The position numbers were made by a program, and so were the translations under genes. The notes beneath the pieces were generated by a model that saw only the letters and a list, made by a program, of their open reading frames with translations, did no database searches and was not told the origin of the DNA. 47,392 nt of DNA from an uncultured Dialister sp. (GTDB taxonomy: Bacteria > Bacillota > Negativicutes > Veillonellales > Dialisteraceae). This document shows, one piece after another, positions 16,305-24,391 of this stretch. How positions within the stretch are numbered: the first letter of the stretch is position 1; every line of letters starts with the position of its first letter. Location of the stretch: contig CAKPQG010000017.1 in the NCBI GenBank assembly GCA_934178345.1, forward strand, positions 1-47,392, written 5' to 3'.

Positions 16305-17366
16305 ATGTCATCCGATCGTATGATGGAATACTACTACTCCATGGGACAGGACTGCCTCACGAATGGCGCTCTGGACGATGCGGTCACCTATTTCCGCAAA
16401 GCCGCCAATATGGGAGCCAGCGAGGCCGCCTATGAAATCTGCGCCATCGGACGCCAGATGGAAACCGGTGATGGGGTAGAAAAAAATGAAGAAAAAGCAG
16501 AAAGCTGCTATAAAATAGGTGTCGAGTACGGCATCGAGAAAGCCAGCCTGTACTTGGGCGAGCTGTACCTTCGCGGCATCCATGGCGGAAAACCAAATCC
16601 GAGGAAAGCCCGCCGCGCCTTAGAAGATGCTTCTGACATGGGAAATACAGAAGCTGCCGCCCTGCTTGGCAAAGCCTACGACGAAGGACTGCTTGGGAAA
16701 GTGAATCCCAAGCAAGCCTTCCGTTACTACCTTCTCGCTGCCGAAAGGGGCGACACCAGCTCCATGCTGATGATCGGGCTCTTCTACGCGCAAGGGACGA
16801 GCGTGACCAAAGACCTTACGGCTGCTGAAATGTGGATCCGCAAAGGCCGCGAGGAAGGGGACGTCGATGGTGATCAGACACTCCGCGTCTTCCTCTCCGT
16901 TGCTGCCTCCGAATACATCACAGGCGCTGCCGGGAAGGTAGACCCCGCGAAAGCCTGGCAGATGGCAGAAGAAGCGGAAGCTCTGGGCGATAAGGACGTC
17001 TTCTACCGCCTCGGCAAGACCTACAGCGCAGCTTCGAACCAGAAAGACCACCTGCCGAAAGCCTTCGAGTGCTACAAGCGCGCGGCAGAAAACGGCATTC
17101 CGGCGGCCATGGCCGCCCTCGGTCTCTGCTATGAAGCCGGCCTCGGCATAGAGGAAGACATCGCGTGTGCTGTCTCCTTCTATAAGAAATCCGCAGAAGC
17201 CGGTGATCCCTTCGGCATGGCTCACTACGGCTACGCCCTTGCCAATGGCGAAGGCTGTGAAAAGAATGAAAAAGCCGCCATGTCCTGGCTCATCAAAGCC
17301 GCCATGCGAGGCGACCAGGGAGCCATCCTCACACTGAAAGAAGACTACGGGTATGAGATGAAATAA
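16305..17366 (+). CDS. Sel1-like repeat protein
   Basis: 353 residues, no signal peptide. It consists of tandem Sel1 (SLR) helical repeats of about 36 residues, recognisable by A-x-x-x-L-G-x-x-Y-x-x-G patterns: KASLYLGELYLRGIHGG, EAAALLGKAYDEGLLG, SSMLMIGLFYAQG, AAMAALGLCYEAGLGI, GMAHYGYALANGEG. Such repeats are protein-protein interaction scaffolds. AAAGGAGCAG precedes the ATG. It is monocistronic with its own terminator; no partner is evident. Confidence 0.85.
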   Translation: MSSDRMMEYYYSMGQDCLTNGALDDAVTYFRKAANMGASEAAYEICAIGRQMETGDGVEKNEEKAESCYKIGVEYGIEKASLYLGELYLRGIHGGKPNPRKARRALEDASDMGNTEAAALLGKAYDEGLLGKVNPKQAFRYYLLAAERGDTSSMLMIGLFYAQGTSVTKDLTAAEMWIRKGREEGDVDGDQTLRVFLSVAASEYITGAAGKVDPAKAWQMAEEAEALGDKDVFYRLGKTYSAASNQKDHLPKAFECYKRAAENGIPAAMAALGLCYEAGLGIEEDIACAVSFYKKSAEAGDPFGMAHYGYALANGEGCEKNEKAAMSWLIKAAMRGDQGAILTLKEDYGYEMK

Positions 17367-17406
17367 AAAATACGTCATGATGTGAAAGCGTCATGACGTA
17401 TTTTTG
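17366..17406 (+). terminator. Terminator of Sel1-repeat gene
   Basis: AAAATACGTCATGA stem, 10-nt loop, TCATGACGTATTTTT; overlaps the stop codon region. Confidence 0.9.
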
Positions 17407-17843
17407 GTTAGCGGGGGGGCGTACTGCCCTTTGATTGTGAATGAAAGCTTTGCTCAAATGAGAAATTAGGAATGAGGAATGAGGAATGGTGGTGCGGCGC
17501 ATAAAAATCAGAAGCGCCGCGGAGTTTTGATAGCGCTTTGCGCGCATCGTCATTTCGAGCGTAGTCGAGAAATCTTTATTGCAGAACGCTCATCGCCTGA
17601 TGTGAGGCAGCACCAGGACATCGTTTTCCCTCGGCGCATACACACTGATTCCCGCAGTGCAGTAAAGATCCCTCGGCTGCGCTCGGGATGACGATGCCGG
17701 AGAATCCCAGTCACTCCTAATCCCCAATCCCTAATCCCTAGCTACTCATCCCTGCTTTCAAACTTCAGGGTTCAGGGTTCAACGGATTCAACGGGGGCAG
17801 TGCGGTGCATTTCGTCATCCTGAGCGGAGAAAAACGTCGTATG
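17407..17843 (-). repeat. Composite intergenic repeat in reverse orientation
   Basis: The modules of the copy at 9470-9870 appear in reverse order and complement: AAGCTTTG block, AGGAATG heptads (17465-17487), GCGGCGC/GCGCCGC hairpin (17494-17522), the CATCGTCATTTCGAGC to GCTCGGGATGACGATG inverted-repeat module (17546-17695), TCCTAATCCC-type heptads (17705-17745) and a short TCAGGGT run. No gene. Confidence 0.7.
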
Positions 17844-18010
17844 TTAAGGAAACGCTGATTCAATCGCAGAATCAGATTTCATATGGATTTTTATACATAG
17901 TGTCGTCGACATTCTCCTTAAATAGCTCGCTATTCGCGTCGAATGTCTCCTCGCTCTGTATAAAAATCCAAGAATGAAATCTGATAACGGTTTAATCAGT
18001 GTTTCCTTAA
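17844..18010. mobile_element. 167-bp MITE-like inverted-repeat element, copy 1
   Basis: Ends GGAAACGCTGATTCAATCG and its imperfect complement CGGTTTAATCAGTGTTTCC, flanked on both sides by TTAA, which reads as a 4-bp target duplication. The interior folds into a long hairpin (ATCAGATTTCAT and GGATTTTTATACA pair with their complements) around a conserved loop CTCCTTAAATAGCTCGC. The second copy at 19267 has the same length. No coding capacity; mobilisation in trans by an IS5-group transposase (YTAR target) is inferred. Confidence 0.75.
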
Positions 18011-18115
18011 AATGGCTTATCTGAAATAGGAGAACTGAGTCGAAGGATCTAAGCGCCGCGGAGATTTGAAACTGGCGATACGAGAATACGTTCAGCCTTC
18101 CCCATGCGGAGAAGG

Positions 18116-18302
18116 CTATCAAGTTAAGGAAATTGTTAGCGTCGTAGCGACTTGCTTCCCCCTTCGGGGGAAGTGCCGAAGGCAATAGGGGCATGCTAGC
18201 GGCCATCGAACAATGTGGGATATACCGTAGTGCTGCCCCCTCAGCCCTCCGGGCAGCTCCCCCGATGGGGAGCCAAGAATGATCTGCCGATTAACTTAAT
18301 AG
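18116..18302. repeat. Second inverted-repeat element family, 187-bp copy
   Basis: Bounded by CTATCAAGTTAA and TTAACTTAATAG. Inside are CTTCCCCCTTCGGGGGAAG, GCATGCTAGCGG and GGGCAGCTCCCCCGATGGGGAG hairpins. A related 300-bp copy is at 29525-29824. It lies within CCTTCCCCATGCGG-type repeat sequence. 18011-18115 and 18303-18381 are further repeat modules without genes. Confidence 0.6.
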
Positions 18303-18381
18303 CCTTCCCCATGCGGGGAAGGCTTATATGGGGGCGGCTTCGCCGCGAATATATATGAGGCGATGCCCGAAAGTGGTATTC

Positions 18382-18424
18382 AAGTCACCAGTCCCTAGTC
18401 ACCAGTCACCAGTCACCAGTCACT
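18382..18424 (-). repeat. Heptad tract abutting the 3' end of the Fur-family gene
   Basis: On the gene's strand it reads GTGACTG-GTGACTG-GTGACTG-GTGACTA-GGGACTG, starting within a few bases of the stop codon. Confidence 0.75.
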
Positions 18425-18845
18425 ATTTCCCTTTCTTCTGGCAGTCCTTACAGATTCCGTAGATCTCAATGCGCGGATCGGCGGCAGCGAAGCCGTAGTC
18501 ACGGGAGAGCTTCTCCTTATAGCCTTCTTCGAGATGGATATCGATCGGGAAGATGCGATGACAGGAGGTGCAGACCGCATGGGGGACGGGCGTGCCGTGA
18601 TCGAATTCGTAGCGCGTGAGACCATCGGACATCGTGGTGGAGCGGGAGAGAAGCCCATGCTCGGCGAGCGCTTCGCAATTCCGATACACCGTCGAGAGCG
18701 AGAGCTGTGTATCCTTGACACGCACTGCCTCGAAGACTTCGCCTGCAGAGAGCGGGAGTCCTTTGGCGAGCGTCTTCAGGATCAGGACGCGGGCCTTCGT
18801 CCGCTTCATCTTGTTATCCATCAGGAGTTGTTCGACATTGCCCAT
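18423..18845 (-). CDS. Fur-family metalloregulator (Fur/PerR/Zur type)
   Basis: 140 residues. N-terminal winged helix (about 10-80, with LSLSTVYRNCEALAEHGLL as recognition region) and C-terminal dimerisation domain with two CxxC pairs, C92/C95 and C132/C135, the structural zinc site. His residues H83, H89 and H104 are placed as in regulatory metal sites. GCGAGGA lies ahead of the ATG on the minus strand. Which metal or signal (iron, zinc, peroxide) it senses cannot be decided from sequence alone. It is transcribed alone from a good promoter; 3' end abuts a heptad repeat. Confidence 0.9.
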   Translation of the reverse strand: MGNVEQLLMDNKMKRTKARVLILKTLAKGLPLSAGEVFEAVRVKDTQLSLSTVYRNCEALAEHGLLSRSTTMSDGLTRYEFDHGTPVPHAVCTSCHRIFPIDIHLEEGYKEKLSRDYGFAAADPRIEIYGICKDCQKKGK

Positions 18846-18898
18846 GATTATATCCTCGCTTCATTGATTTTGTGAATCATATAGTGTGCTATGTAATT

Positions 18899-18927
18899 AG
18901 AATAGCGGATTTGAGAAAAAATTGCAA
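18899..18927 (-). promoter_or_regulatory. Promoter of the Fur-family gene
   Basis: On the minus strand: TTGCAA, 17-bp spacer, TATTCT. Just downstream lies ATAGCACACTAT, a small inverted repeat that could be an operator for autoregulation. Confidence 0.6.
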
Positions 18928-18934
18928 GAGGGAG

Positions 18935-19266
18935 ATAACGGGAATGAGGAATTAGGAATGAGGAATGAGGAATGAAGGTGGCGGCTTCGCCGCGAATTAA
19001 GTGAGGAGTGAGGAGTGAGGAGTGAAGGTACGGCGCCAGATCCTTCGACTCAGTTCTCACTGTTCCGCCTTTACATGATCAAACATCCGACATTTCACTC
19101 CGCTCAGGATGACGAAATGCGGCGTGGAGTTTTGATAGCGCTGCGCGCAGTTGTCATCTCAAGCGTAGCTGAGAGATCTTTCTTGCAGAACGGTTAGTAT
19201 GCAACTGCGCTATTTCAATCACCGCTTGCTCCTAATCCCTAATCCCTAGCCACTGATCCTCAGTCC
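18935..19266. repeat. Repeat modules between the Fur-family gene and the second MITE
   Basis: AGGAATG/AGGAGTG heptads (18950-19025), a module CAGATCCTTCGACTCAG to CCGCTCAGGATGACGAAAT (19035-19120) that is also present at 30994-31078 and, in reverse, at 33317-33410, the end of an inverted-repeat module (19150-19190), and TCCCTAA heptads (19230-19266). No gene. Confidence 0.65.
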
Positions 19267-19433
19267 CTAGGGAAACGCTGATTAAATCGCAGAGTCCGAT
19301 TTGGCATGTATTTTCATGCAATGCTTCGTCATAACCCTCCTTAAATAGCTCGCTATTCGCGGCGGCTTATTCCTCGCCTTGCATGAAAATACAAGAGCCA
19401 AGTCGGACAACGATTTAATCAGTGTTTCCCTAG
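19267..19433. mobile_element. 167-bp MITE-like inverted-repeat element, copy 2
   Basis: Ends GGAAACGCTGATTAAATCG and CGATTTAATCAGTGTTTCC, flanked on both sides by CTAG. Same length and same loop (CTCCTTAAATAGCTCGC) as copy 1, but the inner stem differs (GTCCGATTTGGC, GTATTTTCATGCAA) with the opposite arm changed to match. See the finding on compensatory changes. Confidence 0.78.
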
Positions 19434-19516
19434 TCACTTTCCATCCTTTTTCCCACACTTTATGTACTATTCTCCAAAAACGTACAAAGTACCCATAATG
19501 AAACATTATTTTTTAT

Positions 19517-19545
19517 TTGCGAAGCTCTAATGAAAGTGCTATACT
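19517..19545 (+). promoter_or_regulatory. Promoter of ompM paralog 3
   Basis: TTGCGA, 17-bp spacer, TATACT; predicted start near 19552, giving a leader of about 140 nt. Confidence 0.6.
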
Positions 19546-19563
19546 GTATCTAGCCAACTGAGA

Positions 19564-19660
19564 AGTCCTGTCAGTTGGCGGGAGAAAGACGGAAGGAACG
19601 CAGAGGAAACACGGTCACTCGCGCAGAACTCCTTCTAGAAAGCTCCTCACTGTCAGGACT
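19564..19660 (+). promoter_or_regulatory. Conserved ompM leader element, copy 3
   Basis: The identical 25-nt core is at 19600-19624, enclosed by GAAGGA (19592-19597) and TCCTTC (19630-19635) and further out by AGTCCTG (19564-19570) and CAGGACT (19654-19660). It lies 68 nt before the start codon. Confidence 0.65.
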
Positions 19661-19692
19661 ACCCACATTTCTATATAAGGAGCGAATCTAAC

Positions 19693-21054
19693 ATGAAAAA
19701 GATCCTCGCACTGGCTGCTGTAGCAGCACTCACCGCTGGCGTATCCGCTTACGCTGCAAATCCGTTCTCTGATGTCACCCCGGATGACTGGGCATTCCAG
19801 GCTGTATCCGACCTGTCCGTACAGGGTGTCGTAGAAGGCTATCCGGACGGCTCTTTCAAGGGCGAAAGAAACATGACCCGTTACGAACTGGCTCAGATCA
19901 TCGCTCGCCTGATGGCTAAAGAAGACCAGCTGAATGCAGAGCAGCAGGCTACCCTCGATAAACTCGCTGGCGAATACGCTGACGAACTCGCAAACCTCGG
20001 CGTTCGCGTAGCCAACCTCGAAAAGAAAGTCGGCAACATCTCCTGGTCCGGCGATGCTCGTATGCAGTATCAGCGTACTAGAGCTTTAGGCGTTGACAAC
20101 AACGATAAACTCAAGACTACCGATCATGCAGATTCTTGGAATGGTCGTATGAGAATCAACGTAAGCGGTCAGGTCAATGATCAGGTTTCCGTAGAAGGCC
20201 GTTTCGCAACCAACATGTACTTCAAAGATGCAGATACGGATGATGGAAAAACCACCATGGATAAGATCCATGTAGTATATCAGCCAACCGATGCATTCAG
20301 CATCGATCTTGGCCGTACTTCTGCAGGCCTGTCTCAGACCGGCATCTTCATGGATGATGACGGCCAGTACGATGGTATCGTTGCTGCATATGATAATGGC
20401 AAATTCAACCTGAGCGCTGGCTATGGTCGTGTAGGTGGCGACTTTGGTGTTACTCTTGAAGACCTTGATTTCGACTATGGTATCGACTATCATGATTATG
20501 AAAACTGGTTCGTAAAAGCTGGCACCAAGGTTGGCGACAAAGTTGACCTGTCTGCATTCTATACCCAGTATGCTTCCAAGAGCGATAGCAAAGATCTCGC
20601 TGATGATCTTGCCGCTGCTGGCCTGAAGTCCAAAGCTGCTAATGTGGCTGTTTGGGGCGTAGGCGCAGGTGTTGATCTCGGTGGCGGATTCGTTCTCGAT
20701 GGCGATTACATCAAACATGCAGACAACCTGACTGATAAAGCAGCTATGTGGACCGCAGGTCTGACTTACGGTGAAGTGGATACTGACAAAGTAGGTTCTT
20801 GGTCTCTCGGCGTTCACTATGTAGATGCTGACCGTCTGGCTTACCTCGGCGGTGTTTCCGCATGGGATATGACCGATCACCTGAATTACTCCGTGCTGTC
20901 CGGCTTGAAGTTCTGGCAGGCAAAAGCTGGTGTAGCACTGCAGAAGAACGTCGAACTCGATGCATACTACTACTTCGGCGGCAAAGCGAAAGACAAAGAT
21001 AACTTCGGCGATCCGGACGATACCTTCGGCATCGAACTCAACTACGCATTCTAA
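19693..21054 (+). CDS. ompM: OmpM-type outer-membrane porin with SLH domain (paralog 3)
   Basis: 453 residues: signal peptide 1-21, SLH domain about 24-72 (FSDVTPDDWAFQAVSDL), coiled coil about 77-113, beta-barrel from about 116, terminal Phe in IELNYAF. The N-terminal 115 codons again nearly match the paralogs at 4902 and 6582; the barrel is the longest and most different of the three, with acidic Asp/Gly-rich loops. AAGGAGCGAATCTAAC precedes the ATG. It lies about 12 kb from the other two, with its own promoter, leader and terminator. Confidence 0.9.
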   Translation: MKKILALAAVAALTAGVSAYAANPFSDVTPDDWAFQAVSDLSVQGVVEGYPDGSFKGERNMTRYELAQIIARLMAKEDQLNAEQQATLDKLAGEYADELANLGVRVANLEKKVGNISWSGDARMQYQRTRALGVDNNDKLKTTDHADSWNGRMRINVSGQVNDQVSVEGRFATNMYFKDADTDDGKTTMDKIHVVYQPTDAFSIDLGRTSAGLSQTGIFMDDDGQYDGIVAAYDNGKFNLSAGYGRVGGDFGVTLEDLDFDYGIDYHDYENWFVKAGTKVGDKVDLSAFYTQYASKSDSKDLADDLAAAGLKSKAANVAVWGVGAGVDLGGGFVLDGDYIKHADNLTDKAAMWTAGLTYGEVDTDKVGSWSLGVHYVDADRLAYLGGVSAWDMTDHLNYSVLSGLKFWQAKAGVALQKNVELDAYYYFGGKAKDKDNFGDPDDTFGIELNYAF

Positions 21055-21070
21055 TCTCACCTCTGAGACT

Positions 21071-21100
21071 AAAAAAGAACTCCTTCGGGAGTTCTTTTTT
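21071..21100 (+). terminator. Terminator of ompM paralog 3
   Basis: AAAAAAGAACTCC, loop TTC, GGGAGTTCTTTTTT. Confidence 0.9.
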
Positions 21101-21155
21101 CTTGCCTTACAGGGAATCATAAAACACACGATACAATCAATGCTTTGACCAGAGG

Positions 21156-21240
21156 GTGTACATTTTATGAGGGTATTTCGTCGGCAAAGTGTCAATTTCA
21201 TGAGGGTATTTTCACTGCTCTTGTAACATTTTATGTAAAT
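21156..21240. repeat. Possible insertion-sequence end remnant with repeated motifs
   Basis: TGTACATTTTATGAGGGTAT, GTCAATTTCATGAGGGTATT and AACATTTTATGTAAAT are three copies of one motif within 85 bp. Repeated motifs of this kind are typical of the ends of IS21-family elements, but no transposase gene is present. The assignment is tentative. Confidence 0.35.
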
Positions 21241-21299
21241 AGTAGGCGGAGGGGGAGATACATCCGAGGCGAATCACCAAAAGCCAACCAAGATCTATC

Positions 21300-21328
21300 T
21301 TGCGTCTTTCCGTCCAAATGGGTACAAT
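21300..21328 (+). promoter_or_regulatory. Promoter of a short transcription unit
   Basis: TTGCGT, 17-bp spacer, TACAAT. Confidence 0.5.
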
Positions 21329-21334
21329 AGAACT

Positions 21335-21391
21335 ATCTAACTGATGCTGGCTGGAAGGATTGGCGGACTCCGATACGGGGTCCGCTTTTTG
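21335..21391 (+). ncRNA. Candidate small RNA
   Basis: Between the promoter at 21300-21328 and a terminator (GCGGACTCC, loop GATAC, GGGGTCCGC, TTTTT; 21363-21390) lies a non-coding unit of about 55 nt, comparable in size and layout to 6297-6351. No known family recognised. Confidence 0.4.
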
Positions 21392-22040
21392 ATTTGCAGC
21401 GGAGAAAGGGGAGAAGAGATTAGGGATTCACGCTTTCCCCACATGTGCCGCGCACCTCTCCGATTTCCTCATCTGTCTTTCATGCCGCCAGTGCCCTATC
21501 CGCCCCTGCGGGGCACCTTCCCCTCGAGGGGAAGGCTGACGATACGAGGATAGCAGCAGCTCATAAAGCCTTCGGGCATCGCCCCATATATATGCGGCGA
21601 AGCCGCCATCATATAAGCCTTCCCCGCATGGGGAAGGGGGACCGCGCCAGCGGTGGATAGGGTTCTATCGTAAATCGTCGGCATGAGAAGCTCATTCCTG
21701 CTCGCTTTTATACCGCAGGTACCCTATCCGCCCCTTCGGGGCACCTTCCCCTCGAGGGGAAGGCTGACGATACGAGGATAGCATCAGCTCATAAAGCCTT
21801 CGGGCATCGCTCATATATATTCGCGGCGAAGCCGCCATCATATAAGCCATCCCCGTATGGGGAAGGGGGACCGCGCGGTTCTATCGTAAATCGTCGGCAT
21901 GAGAAGCTCATTCCCGCTCGCTTTCAAACCGCAGGTACCCTATCCGCCCCTTCGGGGCACCTTCCCCTCGAGGGGAAGGCTGACGATACGAGGAAATCCT
22001 GCGATCAAGAGACCTTCGGACATCGCCTCATATATTCGCG
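21392..22040 (+). repeat. Three tandem copies of a ~230-bp repeat
   Basis: The unit CCCTATCCGCCCCT...GGGCACCTTCCCCTCGAGGGGAAGGCTGACGATACGAGG followed by AAGCCTTCGGGCATCGC, GGCGAAGCCGCCATCATATAAGCC and CCCCGCATGGGGAAGGGGGACCGCGC starts near 21493, 21722 and 21937; the third copy is truncated. A further partial unit is at 24140-24235. (Dots mark omitted bases.) No gene. Confidence 0.75.
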
Positions 22041-22600
22041 GCGCTTCTGATTTTTACGCGCCGCACCACCCCCTTTGAACCTCTTGAACCCATAGAACCC
22101 GCTGAACCTCTTTCGCACACAATCAAAGGACGGAAAGTCCCAGAGGTTAACCCTGAACCATGAACCCTGAAGTTTGAAAGCAGGGATGAGTAGCTAGGGA
22201 TTAGGGATTGGGGATTAGGCGTGACTGGGATTCTCCGGCATCGTCATCCCGAGCGCAGCCGAGGGATCTTTACTGCATTGCGGGAATCAGCGTGTATGCG
22301 CCGAGGGAAAACGATGTCTTGGTGCTGCCTCGCATCAGGCGATGAGCGTTCTGCAATAAAGATCGAGGGCTACGCTCGAAATGACGATGCGCGCGAAGCG
22401 CTATCAAAACTCCGCGGCGCTTCTGATTTTTATGCGCCGCACCACCATTCCTAATTCCTCATTCCTAATTCCTCATTCGCGCAAAGCTTTCATTCATAAT
22501 CAGTGGACGGAGCCGCCCAAGGAGCTAACCCTGAACCCTGAACCCTGAACCCTGAACCTTGAACCTTGAACCTTGATCCCTGAACCCGCTTTTCCCAAAG
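22041..22600 (+). repeat. Composite intergenic repeat upstream of the efflux pump gene
   Basis: A short CGGCGC hairpin module (22036-22068), TTGAACC units, AGGGATT heptads (22195-22220), the CATCGTCATCCCGAGC to GCTCGAAATGACGATG inverted-repeat module (22238-22388), the GCGGCGC hairpin (22414-22441), TCCTAAT/TCCTCAT heptads (22447-22477), an AAGCTTTCATTCATAATC block, and an uninterrupted tract of CCTGAAC/CTTGAAC heptads (22528-22585) ending 20 bp before the next start codon. Confidence 0.78.
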
Positions 22601-22609
22601 GAGCCCACC

Positions 22610-23785
22610 ATGAACAGCATACTCTATCTTACGATCTTCCTTGGCGTCATGACAGCGATGGCACCGCTGTCGACGGATATGTACCTGCCTTCGCTGCCGG
22701 AGATTTCTTCCGCCTTTGACATTTCCACCTCGATGACGCAGCTGACGCTCACGATGACGATGGTGGGGATGGCGGTCGGACAGATCCTGGGCGGGCCTGT
22801 CTCGGATCGGCTGGGGCGCAAGGTGCCGCTCCTCATCGGTATGGCGGGCTTCACGCTGGCGTCTTTGGGCTGTGCGTGGACGGAGGAGATTCATTTCTTT
22901 CTGGCTTTCCGTTTCCTGCAGGGACTATCGGGGGCTTTCGGCATCGTGATCGCTCGCGCGGTGGCGCGTGATGTGGTGGAGGGGCCGGCGCTGATGCAGT
23001 TCATGGCGCTCCTCATGATGGTGAATGGCCTCGCTCCGATCGCAGCGCCTGTCGCGGGCGCGCAGGTGCTGCGTTTCACGGACTGGCATGGGGTTTTTAT
23101 TTTCCTTGTCGGGGTCGGACTGGTACAGATGGGCTTGACGATGCATTTCAAGGAAACGCTGAAGAAGGGGGCGCGTGTGCGAAGCTTCACGGAGGGCTTT
23201 GCGGCTTTTGCCGTGCTGGTGAGGAACCGCTATTTCTTCGGCCAGTGTCTTCTGCAGTGTTTCTATTTCGGTGCGTTCTTTTCCTACATCGCGGGATCGG
23301 TTTTCCTTTTCCAGAATATCTATGGCGTCTCGCCGCAGGTATACAGCTATATCTTCGGCGGGATTGGTCTTGGCCTCATGCTGATGGGGGTGCTTCCGGC
23401 GAAGATGGCAGGGGCGGTCGCGGAGATCACTTTTCTCAAGGCAGCGCTCATCGTGCCTTTCGTGATGTCGCTCTTCTTCCTCGCGGGCATTGTGCTTGGC
23501 GCGCCGATCTGGTATACGCTTCCGGTGCTTTTCCTTACCATCGTCCCGCTCTCGGTCATGGGGGCGGCGTCGACTTCGCTCTCGCTGTCCCGCTGCGGAA
23601 AGAATGCGGGGAGCGCGTCGGCGCTTCTGGGCTTTTTCAATATGATCCTTGGCGGTGCGCTGATGCCGCTCACGGGGATCGCGGGCGACCACTCCGCGCT
23701 CCCGATGGGGATCATCATGGTTCTCTGCTATGCCCTCTCGCTCGTCGTCTTCCGCACGATGATCTGGCCGGCGCATAAGAAGTGA
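22610..23785 (+). CDS. Bcr/CflA family multidrug efflux MFS transporter
   Basis: 391 residues with about 12 hydrophobic segments; inner-membrane H+-coupled drug exporter. Bcr/CflA hallmarks are visible: APLSTDMYLPSLP at 18-30, MFS motif A as GGPVSDRLGRK between TM2 and TM3, and the TM4-5 segment RAVARDVVEG. AAAGGAGCCCACC precedes the ATG. Codon use is GC-richer than in the ompM genes. It is monocistronic; a heptad tract lies directly upstream. Substrate cannot be predicted. Confidence 0.9.
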   Translation: MNSILYLTIFLGVMTAMAPLSTDMYLPSLPEISSAFDISTSMTQLTLTMTMVGMAVGQILGGPVSDRLGRKVPLLIGMAGFTLASLGCAWTEEIHFFLAFRFLQGLSGAFGIVIARAVARDVVEGPALMQFMALLMMVNGLAPIAAPVAGAQVLRFTDWHGVFIFLVGVGLVQMGLTMHFKETLKKGARVRSFTEGFAAFAVLVRNRYFFGQCLLQCFYFGAFFSYIAGSVFLFQNIYGVSPQVYSYIFGGIGLGLMLMGVLPAKMAGAVAEITFLKAALIVPFVMSLFFLAGIVLGAPIWYTLPVLFLTIVPLSVMGAASTSLSLSRCGKNAGSASALLGFFNMILGGALMPLTGIAGDHSALPMGIIMVLCYALSLVVFRTMIWPAHKK

Positions 23786-23803
23786 GAAATGTGAAGTGGC
23801 GGT

Positions 23804-23835
23804 GCGGCGCGTCCTATTTGGATGCGCCGCTTTTT
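23804..23835 (+). terminator. Terminator of the efflux pump gene
   Basis: GCGGCGCGTCC, loop TATTT, GGATGCGCCGC, TTTTT. Its GCGGCGC/GCGCCGC arms are the same as in the hairpins of the composite repeats, suggesting those hairpins may also act as terminators. Confidence 0.8.
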
Positions 23836-24290
23836 GGTGGGGTGACTGGGGAGCGCGGAGTGGCGCTCGGGTGCTTTCGTTAGCAGCACAAATGCGCCCC
23901 TCTTTCTCCCTCCTTCCTTTGGAAGGAGGGAGAAAGAGGGGCGGAGGTTGGGCGCGTGAAACGGTACTCCCACATTCGGGGAAACCAACCCCGCCTCGCT
24001 TCGCTCGGCTGCCCCTTCCAGAGGAAGGGGCGCGAATGATTTTTAAGAAAACACTGATTAAATCTTTGTCATTCACGGTCAGGGACTCACGCTCCCCCCC
24101 CACATGTGCCGCGCACCTCTCCGCTTTCCTCATCTGTCTTTCATACCGCGGGTGCCCTATCCGCCCCTGCGGGGCACCTTCCCCTAGAGGGGAAGGCTGC
24201 GATACGAGGATACCCTCTTCTAAAAAGGCGGCGAAGCCGCCACCTGAACCCTGAACCCCGAACCAGACAACCTCCTCCCCTCTTTTTCCA
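23836..24290 (+). repeat. Repeat modules between efflux pump and activase genes
   Basis: CTCCTTCCTTTGGAAGGAGG hairpin unit (about 23908-23928) related to the DUF559-flanking units, an orphan MITE end TTAAGAAAACACTGATTAAATC (24046-24067, 22 bp, related to the 167-bp elements), a CCCTATCCGCCCC unit (24149-24205), and CCTGAAC heptads (24242-24262). No gene. Confidence 0.6.
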
Positions 24291-24319
24291 TTGTATTCTA
24301 TGCTTTATTGTGCTAAAAT
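24291..24319 (+). promoter_or_regulatory. Promoter of the activase-tetR operon
   Basis: TTGTAT, 17-bp spacer, TAAAAT. A second possible -10 box (TATAAT, 24356-24361) lies closer to the gene but lacks a good -35 box. Confidence 0.55.
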
Positions 24320-24391
24320 GGGATTAGAAATTATACAATGTATGAATATGCGTGTTATAATATAAGACGTATACAGTTGGGAGGTCGTTTC

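Noticed and set aside
21420..22040. CRISPR or tandem gene duplication
   Set aside because: The ~230-bp units are hairpin-rich and non-coding, and fragments recur singly elsewhere.
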